Part shown: positions 34,292 to 43,502 of the stretch, one piece after another
Layout: every line of letters begins with the position of its first letter
Numbering within the stretch: position 1 is the stretch's first letter
Assembly (NCBI GenBank): GCA_035536455.1
Contig: DATLOC010000005.1
Coordinates: 26,521-90,520, forward strand
Direction of reading: 5' to 3'
From: DASUNQ01 sp035536455
GTDB lineage: Bacteria > Acidobacteriota > Thermoanaerobaculia > Multivoradales > UBA5704
Length of the DNA stretch: 64,000 bases
Translations under genes and position numbers: made by a program
Notes under the pieces: model-generated
What the model was told of the DNA's origin: nothing
Seen by the model: only the letters and a program-made list of their open reading frames with translations
Database searches by the model: none

Positions 34292-36724
34292 CTACCTGTA
34301 GAACAGAGGATACCGCCGCGGGTCGGCGTCGTGCATCATCGAGTAGACCCCGTCGAAGATCGACTCGCGGTTGGGCTTCGACCAGTAGTCGCCGTCGGAG
34401 CCGTAGGCGGGGCGGTGGGGCTGGGCGGCGAGGGTGCGCGGCGGGGCGTCGAGCCATTCGTAGCCGCTCTGCTCCTCGAGGACCTGCTGCAGCATGTAGC
34501 CGGTGGCGCCGCCGGGGACGTCTTCGTCGAGCGCCAGCAGCCGATTGGTCTTCTCGAGCGACTCGACGATGCGGTGCTCGCGGTCGAAGGGCAGCAGCGT
34601 CTGGACGTCGATGAGCTCGACCTCGATCCCGACCTGCGCCAGCTGCTCGGCGGCCTCCAGCGCGATGCGGCAGAGGGCGCCGTAGGTCACGATCGTCACG
34701 TCGGTCCCCTCGCGCAGCACCTCGGGCACGCCGAGCGGCACGGTGAAGTCGCCGACGTTGGCCGGCAGCTTCTCCTTGACGCGGTAGCCGTTGAGCACCT
34801 CGACGACGAGCCCCGAGTCGTCGGAGCGCAGGAGCGTGTTGTAGAAGCCGGCCGCCTGGGTCATGTTCCGCGGCACGCAGACGTAGAGGCCGCGCAGCAG
34901 GTGGATCGTGCCGCCCATCGGCGACCCCGCGTGCCAGATCCCCTCCAGGCGGTGGCCGCGGGTGCGGACGATGACCGGCGCCCGCTGCCGCCCTTTGGTG
35001 CGGTAGCGCAGGGTCGCCAGGTCGTCGGAGAGGATCTGCAGCGCGTAGAGCAGGTAGTCGAGGTACTGGATCTCGGCGATCGGGCGCAGGCCGCGCATCG
35101 CCAGGCCGATCGCCTGGCCGATGATCGTCGCCTCGCGGATGCCGGTGTCGGCGACGCGCAGCGCGCCGTACTTGGCCTGGAGGCCGGCGAAGCCCTGGTT
35201 GACGTCGCCGAGCTGCCCCAGGTCCTCGCCCATCGCCACGAGCTGCGGGAGGCGGGCAAGGGCGGCGTCGAAGCAGGCGTTGAGCACCTCGAAGCCGTTG
35301 AGGATCGGGGAGTCGTCGCGGTACTCGGCCGCCACCGCCGGCACCTTCAGCGCCGACTCCGCGGTCTGGCTGTAGAGGTCGGAGCTGTAGCGCTCGGCGT
35401 TCGCCGCCTCGTAGGCGCGCCGCCACTCGACGAGCCGCTGCCGCGCCGGCGTCTCCTTCTCCCGCGCCGCCAGCAGCGCCCGGTGAGCGGCGGCGGCAAG
35501 GTCGCGGCGCAGCGGCGCCGGCTGCCGCCGCAGCTCCTGGACGACCGCGGCGGCATCCGCGGCGCCGTCCTGCGCTAGACCCTCGACCCACCCGACGAGC
35601 GTCCGCCGCTCCTCCTCGATCGGCGCGCGGAAGTCGTCCCAGGCGCGCCGCTGCGCCTCGCGCACCGCCGCGCGGTCCTCCTCCTCCCAGCGCTCCAGCT
35701 CGGCCTCGCCGGCGATCCCCTGCGCCAGGAGCCACCCGCGCATCCGCTGGATGCCGTCCGCCTCGATCTCCCAGGCCAGGCGCTCGCGGCTCTTGTAGCG
35801 CTCGTGGCTGCCGGAGGTCGAGTGCCCCTGCGGCTGCGTGCACTCGACGACGTGGACGATCGCCGGCACCTGCTCGCGGCGCACGATCTCGGTGGCGCTC
35901 CAGTAGGTCTCGCACAGCGCCGGGTAGTCCCAGCCGCGCACGCGGTAGAGGTCGTAGCCGTCGCACGAGCCGGGGGCGCGCTGGAAGCCGGCGAGGACCG
36001 CCGAGAGGTCGCTCTTCGTGATCTGCAGCTCGTTGGGCACCGAGATGCCGTAGCCGTCGTCCCAGATCGAGAGCAGCGCCGGCGCGCGCAGGACGCCGAT
36101 CGCGTTGACCGACTCCCAGAAGAGGCCCTCGGCGGCGCTGGCGTTGCCGATCGTGCCGAAGGCCACTTCGTCGCCGTGGTGCGAGAAGCCGCCGGCGGCG
36201 CCGTGGGCGGCCAGCTCCGGCAGCTCGCGGTAGAGCCGCGAGGCCTGGGCGAGGCCGACCAGGCGCGGCATCTGCGAGCCGGTGGGGGAGACGTCGGCCG
36301 CCGAGTTGTAGCGCTCGACCATCTCGACCCAGGAGCCGTCCGGGTTGACCAGGCAGGTCGAGAAGTGCGCGGTCATCGAGCGGCCGGCCGAGCAGGGCTC
36401 GCGCTCCAAGTCGGGGTCGGCGTAGAGCTGGGCGAAGAACTGCTCGATCGTCAGCAGCCCAAGTGCGAACATCAGCGTCTGGTCCCGGTAGTAGCCGGAG
36501 CGGAAGTCGCCCTTGCGGAAGGCGTGCGCGAGAGCGACCTGCGCCACCTCCTTGCCGTCGCCGAAGATGCCGAACTTGGCCTTGCCGGTGAGCACCTCGC
36601 GGCGGCCGAGGAGGCTGGCCTGGCGGCTCTGGAAGGCCAGCCGGTAGTCGGCGAGGGCGGTCGCGGGAGTGAAAAGCTGGGCGGGGGTCGCGCCGGCGGC
36701 GAGCGGGGGGCTCTCCTGGATCAT
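34292..36724 (-). CDS. Fused E1 alpha-beta of a branched-chain 2-oxoacid dehydrogenase
   Basis: The ATG at 36724 gives 810 residues. The first half is the thiamine-diphosphate E1-alpha part (GDGKEVAQVALAHAFRKGD; later GNASAAEGLFWESVNAIG and WDDGYGIS). The second half is the E1-beta/transketolase part (EDLGQLGDVNQGF, FTVPLGVPEVLREGTDVT, LDEDVPGG). The GN in place of the usual GD of the thiamine motif seems normal for fused E1 enzymes. It decarboxylates 2-oxoisovalerate or related acids for branched fatty acids or valine catabolism. E2 and E3 genes are not in this window. A TAGCAT box lies 11 nt upstream on the minus strand. A longer open frame upstream lacks protein-like composition. Confidence 0.88.
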   Translation of the reverse strand: MIQESPPLAAGATPAQLFTPATALADYRLAFQSRQASLLGRREVLTGKAKFGIFGDGKEVAQVALAHAFRKGDFRSGYYRDQTLMFALGLLTIEQFFAQLYADPDLEREPCSAGRSMTAHFSTCLVNPDGSWVEMVERYNSAADVSPTGSQMPRLVGLAQASRLYRELPELAAHGAAGGFSHHGDEVAFGTIGNASAAEGLFWESVNAIGVLRAPALLSIWDDGYGISVPNELQITKSDLSAVLAGFQRAPGSCDGYDLYRVRGWDYPALCETYWSATEIVRREQVPAIVHVVECTQPQGHSTSGSHERYKSRERLAWEIEADGIQRMRGWLLAQGIAGEAELERWEEEDRAAVREAQRRAWDDFRAPIEEERRTLVGWVEGLAQDGAADAAAVVQELRRQPAPLRRDLAAAAHRALLAAREKETPARQRLVEWRRAYEAANAERYSSDLYSQTAESALKVPAVAAEYRDDSPILNGFEVLNACFDAALARLPQLVAMGEDLGQLGDVNQGFAGLQAKYGALRVADTGIREATIIGQAIGLAMRGLRPIAEIQYLDYLLYALQILSDDLATLRYRTKGRQRAPVIVRTRGHRLEGIWHAGSPMGGTIHLLRGLYVCVPRNMTQAAGFYNTLLRSDDSGLVVEVLNGYRVKEKLPANVGDFTVPLGVPEVLREGTDVTIVTYGALCRIALEAAEQLAQVGIEVELIDVQTLLPFDREHRIVESLEKTNRLLALDEDVPGGATGYMLQQVLEEQSGYEWLDAPPRTLAAQPHRPAYGSDGDYWSKPNRESIFDGVYSMMHDADPRRYPLFYR

Positions 36725-36755
36725 CCCGGGGCCGGATGCTAGCAGAGGGCCGGGA

Positions 36756-36761
36756 TATCCT
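36756..36761 (+). promoter_or_regulatory. -10 box TATCCT of a leaderless promoter (alpha/beta hydrolase)
   Basis: TATCCT is followed by CCGGCG (6 nt) and the GTG start. There is no room for a ribosome binding site. It lies in a 43-bp divergent gap, so both genes must have very short leaders. Confidence 0.55.
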
Positions 36762-36767
36762 CCGGCG

Positions 36768-37628
36768 GTGCTGCTCAAGGTCTTCGCCGTCGCCAACGCG
36801 CTCGCGCTCCGCGCCGTCGGGGCGCGGCGGGGGCGCCTGCGGCTCGGCGAGGCGACCCTCGCCTTCAGCCGCCTCGGCCCGCGCCGCGGCGAGCCCTGGG
36901 TGCTGGTCCACGGCCTGGGCTCGGTCGGGACGAGCTGGGCGCCGGTCCTGCGCGCCCTGCGCCGCGACTGCCGTCTCGTCGTGCCGGAGATGTCGGCGCT
37001 CGGCGGCTCGCGGGTCCGCGGCGACGCCTTCAGCGTCCAGGACGGCGCGCGCGCGCTGGCCAGCCTCATCGAGCGCGAGTTCGGCGGCCGGCCGGTGACG
37101 ATCGCCGGGCTCTCGCTCGGCGGCTGGATGGCGGTGCGCCTCGCCCTCGCCCGCCCCGAGCTCGTCGCGCGGCTGGTGCTGATCGACGCCGGCGGCTACC
37201 GCGAGCAGGACTGGGCGAAGATCCAGTACCTGGTGACGGTGGACGACCTCGCCGGCGTCGAGCGCCTCTACCGCGCCCTCTTCGTCAACGTCCCCTGGGC
37301 GTTCGCCCACGGCCGCCGCGGCTTCCTCGAGGCCTACACCTCGAAGAGCGTGCGTACGGTCCTCGAGACGACGCGCGAGGAGGACACCTACGACGACGGC
37401 GACCTCGGGCGCATCCGCGTGCCCGCGGCGGTCGTCTGGGGGGAGCGGGACGGCATCTTCCCGCTCGCCACAGCGCGCGCCATGGCCGCCGCCCTGCCGC
37501 AGGGGAGCCTGCGCGTCCTCGAGGGCTGCGGCCACGGCGTCCACTGGGAGTGCCCGCGGGCGCTGGTCGAGGCGATCCAGGAGTTCCGGCGCGAGACGGC
37601 GGGCGCGGGGGTGGCGCGGGCGGCGTAG
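36768..37628 (+). CDS. Alpha/beta-fold hydrolase
   Basis: The GTG at 36768 gives 286 residues. The HGLGSVGTSW oxyanion block is near residue 50. The nucleophile lies in GLSLGGWM, the acid in WGERDGIFPL and the His in CGHGVHWE, so the triad is complete. Such enzymes cleave esters, lactones or C-C bonds; the substrate is not predictable. It is divergent from the E1 gene and 9 nt upstream of a small zinc-ribbon gene. Confidence 0.82.
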   Translation: MLLKVFAVANALALRAVGARRGRLRLGEATLAFSRLGPRRGEPWVLVHGLGSVGTSWAPVLRALRRDCRLVVPEMSALGGSRVRGDAFSVQDGARALASLIEREFGGRPVTIAGLSLGGWMAVRLALARPELVARLVLIDAGGYREQDWAKIQYLVTVDDLAGVERLYRALFVNVPWAFAHGRRGFLEAYTSKSVRTVLETTREEDTYDDGDLGRIRVPAAVVWGERDGIFPLATARAMAAALPQGSLRVLEGCGHGVHWECPRALVEAIQEFRRETAGAGVARAA

Positions 37629-37631
37629 AGT
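37626..37631 (+). promoter_or_regulatory. -10 box TAGAGT of a leaderless promoter (zinc ribbon gene)
   Basis: TAGAGT overlaps the hydrolase stop codon and ends 6 nt before the ATG at 37638. Confidence 0.45.
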
Positions 37632-37637
37632 AGTTCC

Positions 37638-37802
37638 ATGGCCGAGCCCGACTACGTCGTCTGCCTCGACTGCGAGACCCCCTGCTACGTCTTCGAGTGG
37701 GAGGCGGGGAAGCTCACCGAGTGCATCTGCCCGGCCTGCGGCAACGACGACCTCGACCAGTTCGCGCTGCCGGAGGACTTCGAGGACCTGATCGGCGCCT
37801 AG
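37638..37802 (+). CDS. Small zinc-ribbon protein, 54 residues
   Basis: The ATG at 37638 to the TAG at 37800-37802 encodes a short acidic protein. CLDC and CPACG (with two more Cys at CYVF and CICP) form a clear four-Cys metal site near residues 9-36, followed by a Leu/Asp-rich acidic tail. Such mini-proteins may bind nucleic acid or serve as adaptors; no function is known. Codon composition matches the host and the start follows the leaderless pattern, so I consider it real. Confidence 0.7.
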   Translation: MAEPDYVVCLDCETPCYVFEWEAGKLTECICPACGNDDLDQFALPEDFEDLIGA

Positions 37803-37814
37803 CGGCCGGCGTCG

Positions 37815-38903
37815 TCAGGTCTCGTCGCCGAAGGCGACCCCGAGCGCGCGGGCGGCGCGCACCATCTCCCCCTGCGGGTCGACGGTCTTGATCGCCCGCA
37901 CCGCCTGCTCGATCTCGCAGTCGCCGACCCGCCCGTTGAGCAGCCGCACCATCCGCCCGAGCTGCCCCTCCATTGCCAGGTGAGCGGCCCGCTCGCCGAA
38001 GAGGGTGGCGAGGAGGCGGTCGAAGGGGACCGGCCGGCCGCCGCGCTGCAGGTGCCCGAGGACGGTGGCGCGCACCTCGATCGACGGCGGCAGCGCCTCT
38101 CTCAGCTCGCGCTTGAGCCGCTCGCCCGCCCCGCCGAGCCGCTCCTGGCCGGTGACCGCGTCCACCTCGGCGACGCTGGCCTCGCCGCCGCGCCGCACCG
38201 CCCCTTCCGCCACCACCACGATCGAGGAGGAGCGCCCGCGGTTGCCGCAACGCTCGACCGCCGCCGCCACCGGCTCCAGGGCGTAGGGGATCTCCGGGAT
38301 CAGGATGACGTCGGCCGCGCCGGTCAGGCCGGCATGGAGGGCGATCCAGCCGGCATGCCGCCCCATGACCTCGAGGAGCATCACCCGGTGGTGGCTCTCG
38401 GCGGTGTCGCGCAGCCGGTCGAGGGCGTCAGTCGCCACCTCGATGGCGGTCCAGAAGCCGAAGGTGTAGTCGGTGGCGGCGAGATCGTTGTCGATCGTCT
38501 TGGGCACCGCCACGACGTGGACGCCCATCTTCCCCAGCTCGGCCGCGATCCCCAGCGTGCCGTCGCCGCCGATCACGATCAGCGCGTCGATGCCGGCGGC
38601 GCGCACGTTCTCGACCACCTCGGCGGAGCGGTCGGCGGTGCCGCCGCCCGGCAGCGGGTAGGCGAAGGGATTGGCGCGGTTGGTGGTGCCGAGGACCGTG
38701 CCGCCGAGGCTGATCAGGTGGCGGACGTCGGCGGCGCAGAGCGGGCGGAAGCGCCGCTCGATGAGCCCGGCGAAGCCGTCGAGCACCCCCACGACCTCGG
38801 CGCCGTAGACCCGCTCGGCGGTGCGGACGACGGCGCGGATCACGGCGTTGAGGCCGGGGGCGTCGCCGCCGCCGGTGAGGATCCCGAGGCGCTTGGCGGG
38901 CAT
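37815..38903 (-). CDS. pfkA: 6-phosphofructokinase, group III type
   Basis: The 362-residue enzyme phosphorylates fructose 6-phosphate in glycolysis. GGGDAPGLNA (residues 11-20) binds the phosphoryl donor. GGDGT (112-116) has Gly at position 115 and PKTIDND (134-140) has Lys135 with the catalytic Asp138. Gly115 with Lys135 is the combination known from group III ATP-dependent enzymes of actinobacteria, while PPi enzymes have Asp at the first place. ATP use is therefore favoured. EVMGRHAGWIALHAGL and a later PEIPY block complete the substrate site. TAGGAT lies 6 nt before the ATG. Confidence 0.9.
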   Translation of the reverse strand: MPAKRLGILTGGGDAPGLNAVIRAVVRTAERVYGAEVVGVLDGFAGLIERRFRPLCAADVRHLISLGGTVLGTTNRANPFAYPLPGGGTADRSAEVVENVRAAGIDALIVIGGDGTLGIAAELGKMGVHVVAVPKTIDNDLAATDYTFGFWTAIEVATDALDRLRDTAESHHRVMLLEVMGRHAGWIALHAGLTGAADVILIPEIPYALEPVAAAVERCGNRGRSSSIVVVAEGAVRRGGEASVAEVDAVTGQERLGGAGERLKRELREALPPSIEVRATVLGHLQRGGRPVPFDRLLATLFGERAAHLAMEGQLGRMVRLLNGRVGDCEIEQAVRAIKTVDPQGEMVRAARALGVAFGDET

Positions 38904-38909
38904 TGGGGG

Positions 38910-38915
38910 ATCCTA
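38910..38915 (-). promoter_or_regulatory. -10 box TAGGAT of a leaderless promoter (pfkA)
   Basis: On the minus strand TAGGAT is followed by CCCCCA and the ATG. No ribosome binding site is present. Confidence 0.5.
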
Positions 38916-38945
38916 TCGCGGGCGCCGGCGCCCTGAACCTGTACA
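38915..38945 (-). repeat. Copy 2 of the TGTAC-GGTTCAGGG-CCGGCGCCCGCGA element
   Basis: Read on the minus strand this matches 9989-10015 with a one-base and a two-base insertion. It contains the 14-bp palindrome GGGCGCCGGCGCCC and lies between the pfkA -10 box and the hsp20 promoter. Confidence 0.6.
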
Positions 38946-38952
38946 TGAGAAG

Positions 38953-39000
38953 CTAAGATCGCGCTCGGGCATTGACATGATCTTAGTCTTGAGATATCAT
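38953..39000 (+). promoter_or_regulatory. hsp20 promoter with overlapping inverted repeat
   Basis: TTGACA (38972-38977) and TATCAT (38995-39000) are separated by exactly 17 bp, a near-perfect sigma-70 promoter. CTAAGATC (38953-38960) and GATCTTAG (38979-38986) form a perfect 8-bp inverted repeat with 18 bp between, covering the -35 and spacer. This is a likely repressor site for heat-shock control. It is not identical to CIRCE or HAIR. Confidence 0.7.
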
Positions 39001-39044
39001 CTTTGTGTCTGGCGGCGAGAGAACCCGCCGCGAAAGGAGAAATC

Positions 39045-39488
39045 ATGATGCGCAACTCGATGTCCCGATGGACCCCCGCCCCCCCGGCCGGGAGGGAGCC
39101 CTTCTACCGCCTCTTCGAGACCCTCTTCAACCAGGACCAGGGTGAGGACATCGGCACCCGCTCCTGGGCGCCGCCGGTCGATGTCGCCGAGACCGAGGAG
39201 GCCTACGTGGTCAAGGCCGAGCTCCCCGGCATGAGCCGCGAGGACCTCGACATCACCCTCGAGAACAACGTCCTCCGCATCGCCGGCGAGCGCAAGTTCG
39301 ACCGCGACGAGAAGAAGGAGAACTACCACCGGATCGAGCGTTCCTACGGCGCCTTCTCGCGCGCCTTCGCGCTGCCGACCCAGGTGGACGCCGAGAAGGT
39401 GGAGGCCACGTTCAAGGACGGCGTCCTGACCATCACGGTGCCCAAGGCCGCGCAGGCGCGACCGCGCAAGATCAGCATCGCCGCCTGA
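39045..39488 (+). CDS. Hsp20 / alpha-crystallin small heat-shock protein
   Basis: AAAGGAGA precedes the ATG at 39045, which gives 147 residues. The alpha-crystallin domain runs from WAPPVDVAETEEAYVVKAEL (about residue 40) to GVLTITVPKA. The C-terminal anchor motif is present in weak form (RKISIAA). The protein prevents aggregation of unfolded proteins. It is monocistronic, with a dedicated promoter and terminator. Confidence 0.93.
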   Translation: MMRNSMSRWTPAPPAGREPFYRLFETLFNQDQGEDIGTRSWAPPVDVAETEEAYVVKAELPGMSREDLDITLENNVLRIAGERKFDRDEKKENYHRIERSYGAFSRAFALPTQVDAEKVEATFKDGVLTITVPKAAQARPRKISIAA

Positions 39489-39517
39489 GCGCCGTAGGGG
39501 CGCCCGAGCGTGTTTCC

Positions 39518-39550
39518 GGTCGGCCCCCGCGAGGGGGCCGACCCGTTTTT
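39518..39550. terminator. Rho-independent terminator after hsp20
   Basis: GGTCGGCCCCC (39518-39528) pairs perfectly over 11 bp with GGGGGCCGACC (39533-39543) around a GCGA loop and is followed by CGTTTTT. It ends 5 bp before the stop of the convergent membrane protein gene and could serve both directions only weakly. It is the only textbook terminator I found. Confidence 0.9.
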
Positions 39551-39555
39551 GGGGC

Positions 39556-40161
39556 CTAGGAGCGGTCGAGGAGAAGCTTCACGTAGAAGCCCGCCCAGAG
39601 CGCGAAGGGCAGCGCTAGCTTCAGCGGCAGGTCGAGCAGGTGCTCGGCGAGCCCCCAGGCGTTGCGCGCGAAGGGGCCGTAGTGGGCGAGACTCCAGGCG
39701 CCGAGCCCGGTGGCGTAGACCGACTGCACGAAGACGACGAGGAGCAGCAGGTCGAAGACCGCCGTGGCGAGGGCGCCCCAGCCGAGGTTCCGCAGCCGCT
39801 CCCGCCAGGGCACTCCGGGGACCGCCAGGAAGAGCGCGCCGAGCAGCACCAGATGGAAGTGGAGATCGGTGACGCGGAAGCCGCGCACCAGCGTCCGCGC
39901 CGGCGGGAAGTCGCGGCGCGCGAGATAGGCGTCGTGGCCGCCGGCGCGCGGCAGGAGCTCGCTCACGTCCGGGCTCTCGGCGAGGTGGAGGAGCGCCTCG
40001 CCGACGCCGAGCAGGAGCCGGTTGTAGCCGGGCGCGGCGAGCGCCCAGACCGCCCAGACCGGCAGCAGCCAGAGGAGGGCGTTGCGCAGCAGGCGGACCG
40101 CCCAACCGGCGCGGCGGCCGGCGGCGGGCGGCCTAGCCGGGCGCGGTCCGGCGGAGCGCAA
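39556..40161 (-). CDS. Exosortase H-associated membrane protein
   Basis: The 201-residue product has four predicted membrane helices (LLRNALLWLLPVWAVWAL, then a segment near residue 105, one near 125-150, and the C-terminal LKLALPFALWAGFYVKLLL). A periplasmic segment with DFPPARTLVRGFRVTDLHFH lies between the first two. It directly follows and overlaps the exosortase gene by 29 bp, the arrangement known for the XrtH-associated membrane protein. I infer the family from context and topology; its exact role in sorting is unknown. Confidence 0.65.
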   Translation of the reverse strand: MRSAGPRPARPPAAGRRAGWAVRLLRNALLWLLPVWAVWALAAPGYNRLLLGVGEALLHLAESPDVSELLPRAGGHDAYLARRDFPPARTLVRGFRVTDLHFHLVLLGALFLAVPGVPWRERLRNLGWGALATAVFDLLLLVVFVQSVYATGLGAWSLAHYGPFARNAWGLAEHLLDLPLKLALPFALWAGFYVKLLLDRS

Positions 40162-40639
40162 CCCGGTCGGCCCAGAGGACCCAGAGCAGGACGCCGCAGA
40201 GGACGACGAGCGTCTGCCAGACGACCGTGTGGGACGTGTCGAAGAAGCGCGGCAGGTAGGCGCCGGTCAGGAAGAGCGCCACCACCCGCACGAGATTCAC
40301 GAGCTGGATCAGCACCGTGCCCGCCGCCAGGCCGAGCAGGCGCGCCCGCCAGGAGGCCGGGAAGGCGAGCACGGCGGCGCCGAAGATGAGCAGCGTCTCG
40401 ACGCCGTTGCAGCCGTTGCGGATGTTGACCGCGAAGCGGTCGCTGCGGATCACCGTCCCCTCCATCCGCACGTCCTGCCCCAGGAGGTCGAGCGCCACCC
40501 CGCTCGCCCGCGCCACCCAGCCGGTGAACGGCTCGATCGCATGGTCGTTCACCCAGTTGAGCGAGACCAGGGTGAACCCGCTGGCCAGAAGCAGGAGGAA
40601 AACGGCGAGGAAGCGCGTTTCGCGTCGCGGGAGTCGCAG
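40133..40639 (-). CDS. Exosortase (XrtH type)
   Basis: Exosortase active-site residues are visible: Cys in IRNGCNGVET, Arg in LVNLVRVVAL and His in DTSHTVVW. The family cleaves C-terminal sorting tags of exported proteins in the inner membrane. From the GTG at 40552 the product (139 residues) would lack its first membrane helix. Reading upstream in frame gives RFLAVFLLLLASGF, the expected helix, but no ATG, GTG or TTG. A CTG at 40639 lies exactly 6 nt after a TAAGCT box, as in the leaderless genes here, so I propose CTG as start (168 residues). No protein with an IPTL-type sorting tail is encoded in the window. Confidence 0.75.
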   Translation of the reverse strand: MRLPRRETRFLAVFLLLLASGFTLVSLNWVNDHAIEPFTGWVARASGVALDLLGQDVRMEGTVIRSDRFAVNIRNGCNGVETLLIFGAAVLAFPASWRARLLGLAAGTVLIQLVNLVRVVALFLTGAYLPRFFDTSHTVVWQTLVVLCGVLLWVLWADRVALRRTAPG

Positions 40640-40645
40640 GAGGAA

Positions 40646-40651
40646 AGCTTA
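40646..40651 (-). promoter_or_regulatory. -10 box TAAGCT for the exosortase gene
   Basis: On the minus strand TAAGCT ends 6 nt before the proposed CTG start. It is divergent from the pyr promoter 6 bp away. Confidence 0.35.
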
Positions 40652-40656
40652 TCGAA

Positions 40657-40685
40657 TTGACACCCCGCAGGCCCGCCACTACGAT
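40657..40685 (+). promoter_or_regulatory. pyr operon promoter
   Basis: TTGACA (40657-40662), 17 bp, then TACGAT (40680-40685) form a strong sigma-70 promoter. The mRNA would start near 40692 with a leader of about 14 nt carrying GGAG. The leader is too short for a classical PyrR attenuator. Confidence 0.75.
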
Positions 40686-40705
40686 GCCGCGGACCCGGAG
40701 CAAGC

Positions 40706-41262
40706 GTGGCCCACCCCCACCTGACGCCGAAGACCACCCTCCTCGACGCCGACCAGATGTCCCGCGCGATCCGCCGTATGGCGGAGGAGATCGTGGAGCG
40801 CAACCGCGGGGTGGGGGACCTGCTGCTGGTCGGCATCCGCACCCGCGGCGTGCCGCTCGCCGAGGCCCTCGCCGCCGAGATCGAGCGCCGGGAAGGGACG
40901 ACGGTCCCGCTCGGCGTCCTCGACATCACTCTCTACCGCGACGACCTCTCGCTCGTCGCCGCGCAGCCGATCGTGCGCGAGAGCCGGCTGCCCGGCTCGA
41001 TCGACGACCGCACGATCGTCCTCTGCGACGACGTCCTCTACACCGGCCGCACCGTGCGCGCCGCCCTCGACCAGCTCGTCGACTACGGCCGCCCACGGCA
41101 GGTGCAGCTCGCGGTGCTGGTCGACCGCGGCCACCGCGAGCTGCCGATCCAGGCCGACTTCGTCGGCACGCGGGTCGAGACCGCGCCGGACGAGGTCGTC
41201 GAGGTCAACTTCCAATCGACCGACGGCGTCGAGCAGGTGCGCCTCCTCGAGCGGGCCGCCTG

Positions 41263-41263
<1 letters not shown>
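40706..41263 (+). CDS. pyrR: Bifunctional PyrR (pyr regulator / uracil phosphoribosyltransferase)
   Basis: The GTG start gives 185 residues. IVLCDDVLYTGRTVRAAL is the PRPP-binding loop near residue 98, and LVGIRTRGVPLAEAL and ITLYRDDL are family blocks. In Bacillus, PyrR binds pyr mRNA to cause attenuation and also makes UMP from uracil. No attenuator is visible here, so control may be by enzyme activity or other means. The TGA overlaps the pyrB ATG. Confidence 0.93.
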
Positions 41264-42212
<949 letters not shown>

Positions 42213-42216
<4 letters not shown>

Positions 42217-43502
42217 GCCGGCCGCTGCTCGTCGCCGGCGGGCGGCTGGTCGATCCGTCGCAAGGGCTCGACGGCCGCTTTGACCTGCTGCTCGAGGACG
42301 GCAAGGTGTCGCGTGTCGAGGAGCGCTTGGAGGCGCCCGAAGGGGCCGAGACGCTCGACGCCTCGGGCCTCGTGGTGGCGCCGGGCTTCATCGACATCCA
42401 CGTCCACCTGCGGGAGCCGGGGCAGGAGTACAAGGAGACGGTCGAGAGCGGCACTGCGGCGGCGGCGGCCGGCGGCTTCACCGCCGTCGCCTGCATGGCC
42501 AACACCGACCCGGTCAACGACAACCGCTCGGTCACCGAGCTGATCCTCTCCGAGGCGCGGCGCTGCGCCACGGCGCGCGTCTACCCGATCGGCGCGGTGT
42601 CGAAGGGGCTGGCCGGCGAGGAGCTGGCCGAGTACGGCGAGATGGCGCGCGGCGGCATCGTCGCCGTCTCCGACGACGGCAAGCCGGTGCAGAGCGCCGA
42701 GCTGATGCGCCGCGCCCTGCTCTACGCCCAGCACTACGGCCTGCCGGTCGTGCAGCACGCCGAGGACCTCCACCTCGCCGCCGGCGGCGTCATGCACGAG
42801 GGGGAGTGGTCGACGCGCCTCGGCCTCCCCGGCCTCCCCGGCGCGGCCGAGGACGTGATGGTGGCGCGCGACCTCCTGCTGCTCGAAGAGACCGGCGGGC
42901 GCTACCACGTCGCTCACCTCTCGACGGCGAGGACGCTGGAGCTGGTGCGGCGGGCCAAGGAGCGCGGCCTCGGCGTCACCTGCGAGGTGACGCCGCACCA
43001 CCTCCTGTTGACCGACGAGGAGGTCTGGAAGAGCCAGTTCTCGACCGACACCAAGATGAAGCCGCCGCTGCGCGCCGAAGCCGACCGGCAGGCGCTCCTC
43101 GCCGGGCTCGCCGACGGCACCGTGGACGCCATCGCCAGCGACCACGCGCCGCACCACGCGGACGAGAAGGACGTGGAGTTCAGCTTGGCGCCCTTCGGGA
43201 TCGTGGGGCTCGAGACGACGGTCGCGCTCTGTCTCGACCGGCTCGTGCGTCCCGGGCTGATCGCGCTCGCGCGCCTGGTCGAGCTCCTTTCGACCGGGCC
43301 GGCGCGCGCGTTCGCCCTGCCGGGCGGGAGCCTGAAGCCCGGCAGCCCCGCCGATCTCACCCTCCTCGACCTGGAGCGGCCGGTGAAGATCGATACCGCC
43401 GCCTTCCGCAGCAAGTCGCGCAACACGCCGTTCCACGGCTGGGAGCTGACCGGCGGCCCCGCCGGCACGGTCGTGGGCGGGCGCCGGATCACGCTGCCGT
43501 GA
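42213..43502 (+). CDS. pyrC: Dihydroorotase
   Basis: The GTG start overlaps the pyrB stop (GTGA). The 429-residue class I enzyme has HVHLREPGQ (zinc ligands) near residue 60, then CMANTDPVND, HAED, and SDHAPHHADEK with the catalytic Asp near residue 310. It closes carbamoyl aspartate to dihydroorotate. All ligands seem present, so it is active. The stop overlaps the GTG of the glycosidase-like gene, which is therefore co-transcribed. Confidence 0.95.

Noticed and set aside
34292..37069. Longer start for the fused E1 gene at 37069
   Set aside because: The extra ~115 codons are Arg/Pro/Ser-rich, overlap the divergent hydrolase gene and have no similarity to E1 proteins.
40686..40705. PyrR-dependent attenuator in the pyr leader
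   Set aside because: The leader from the predicted start of transcription is only about 14 nt, too short for an anti-antiterminator and terminator.
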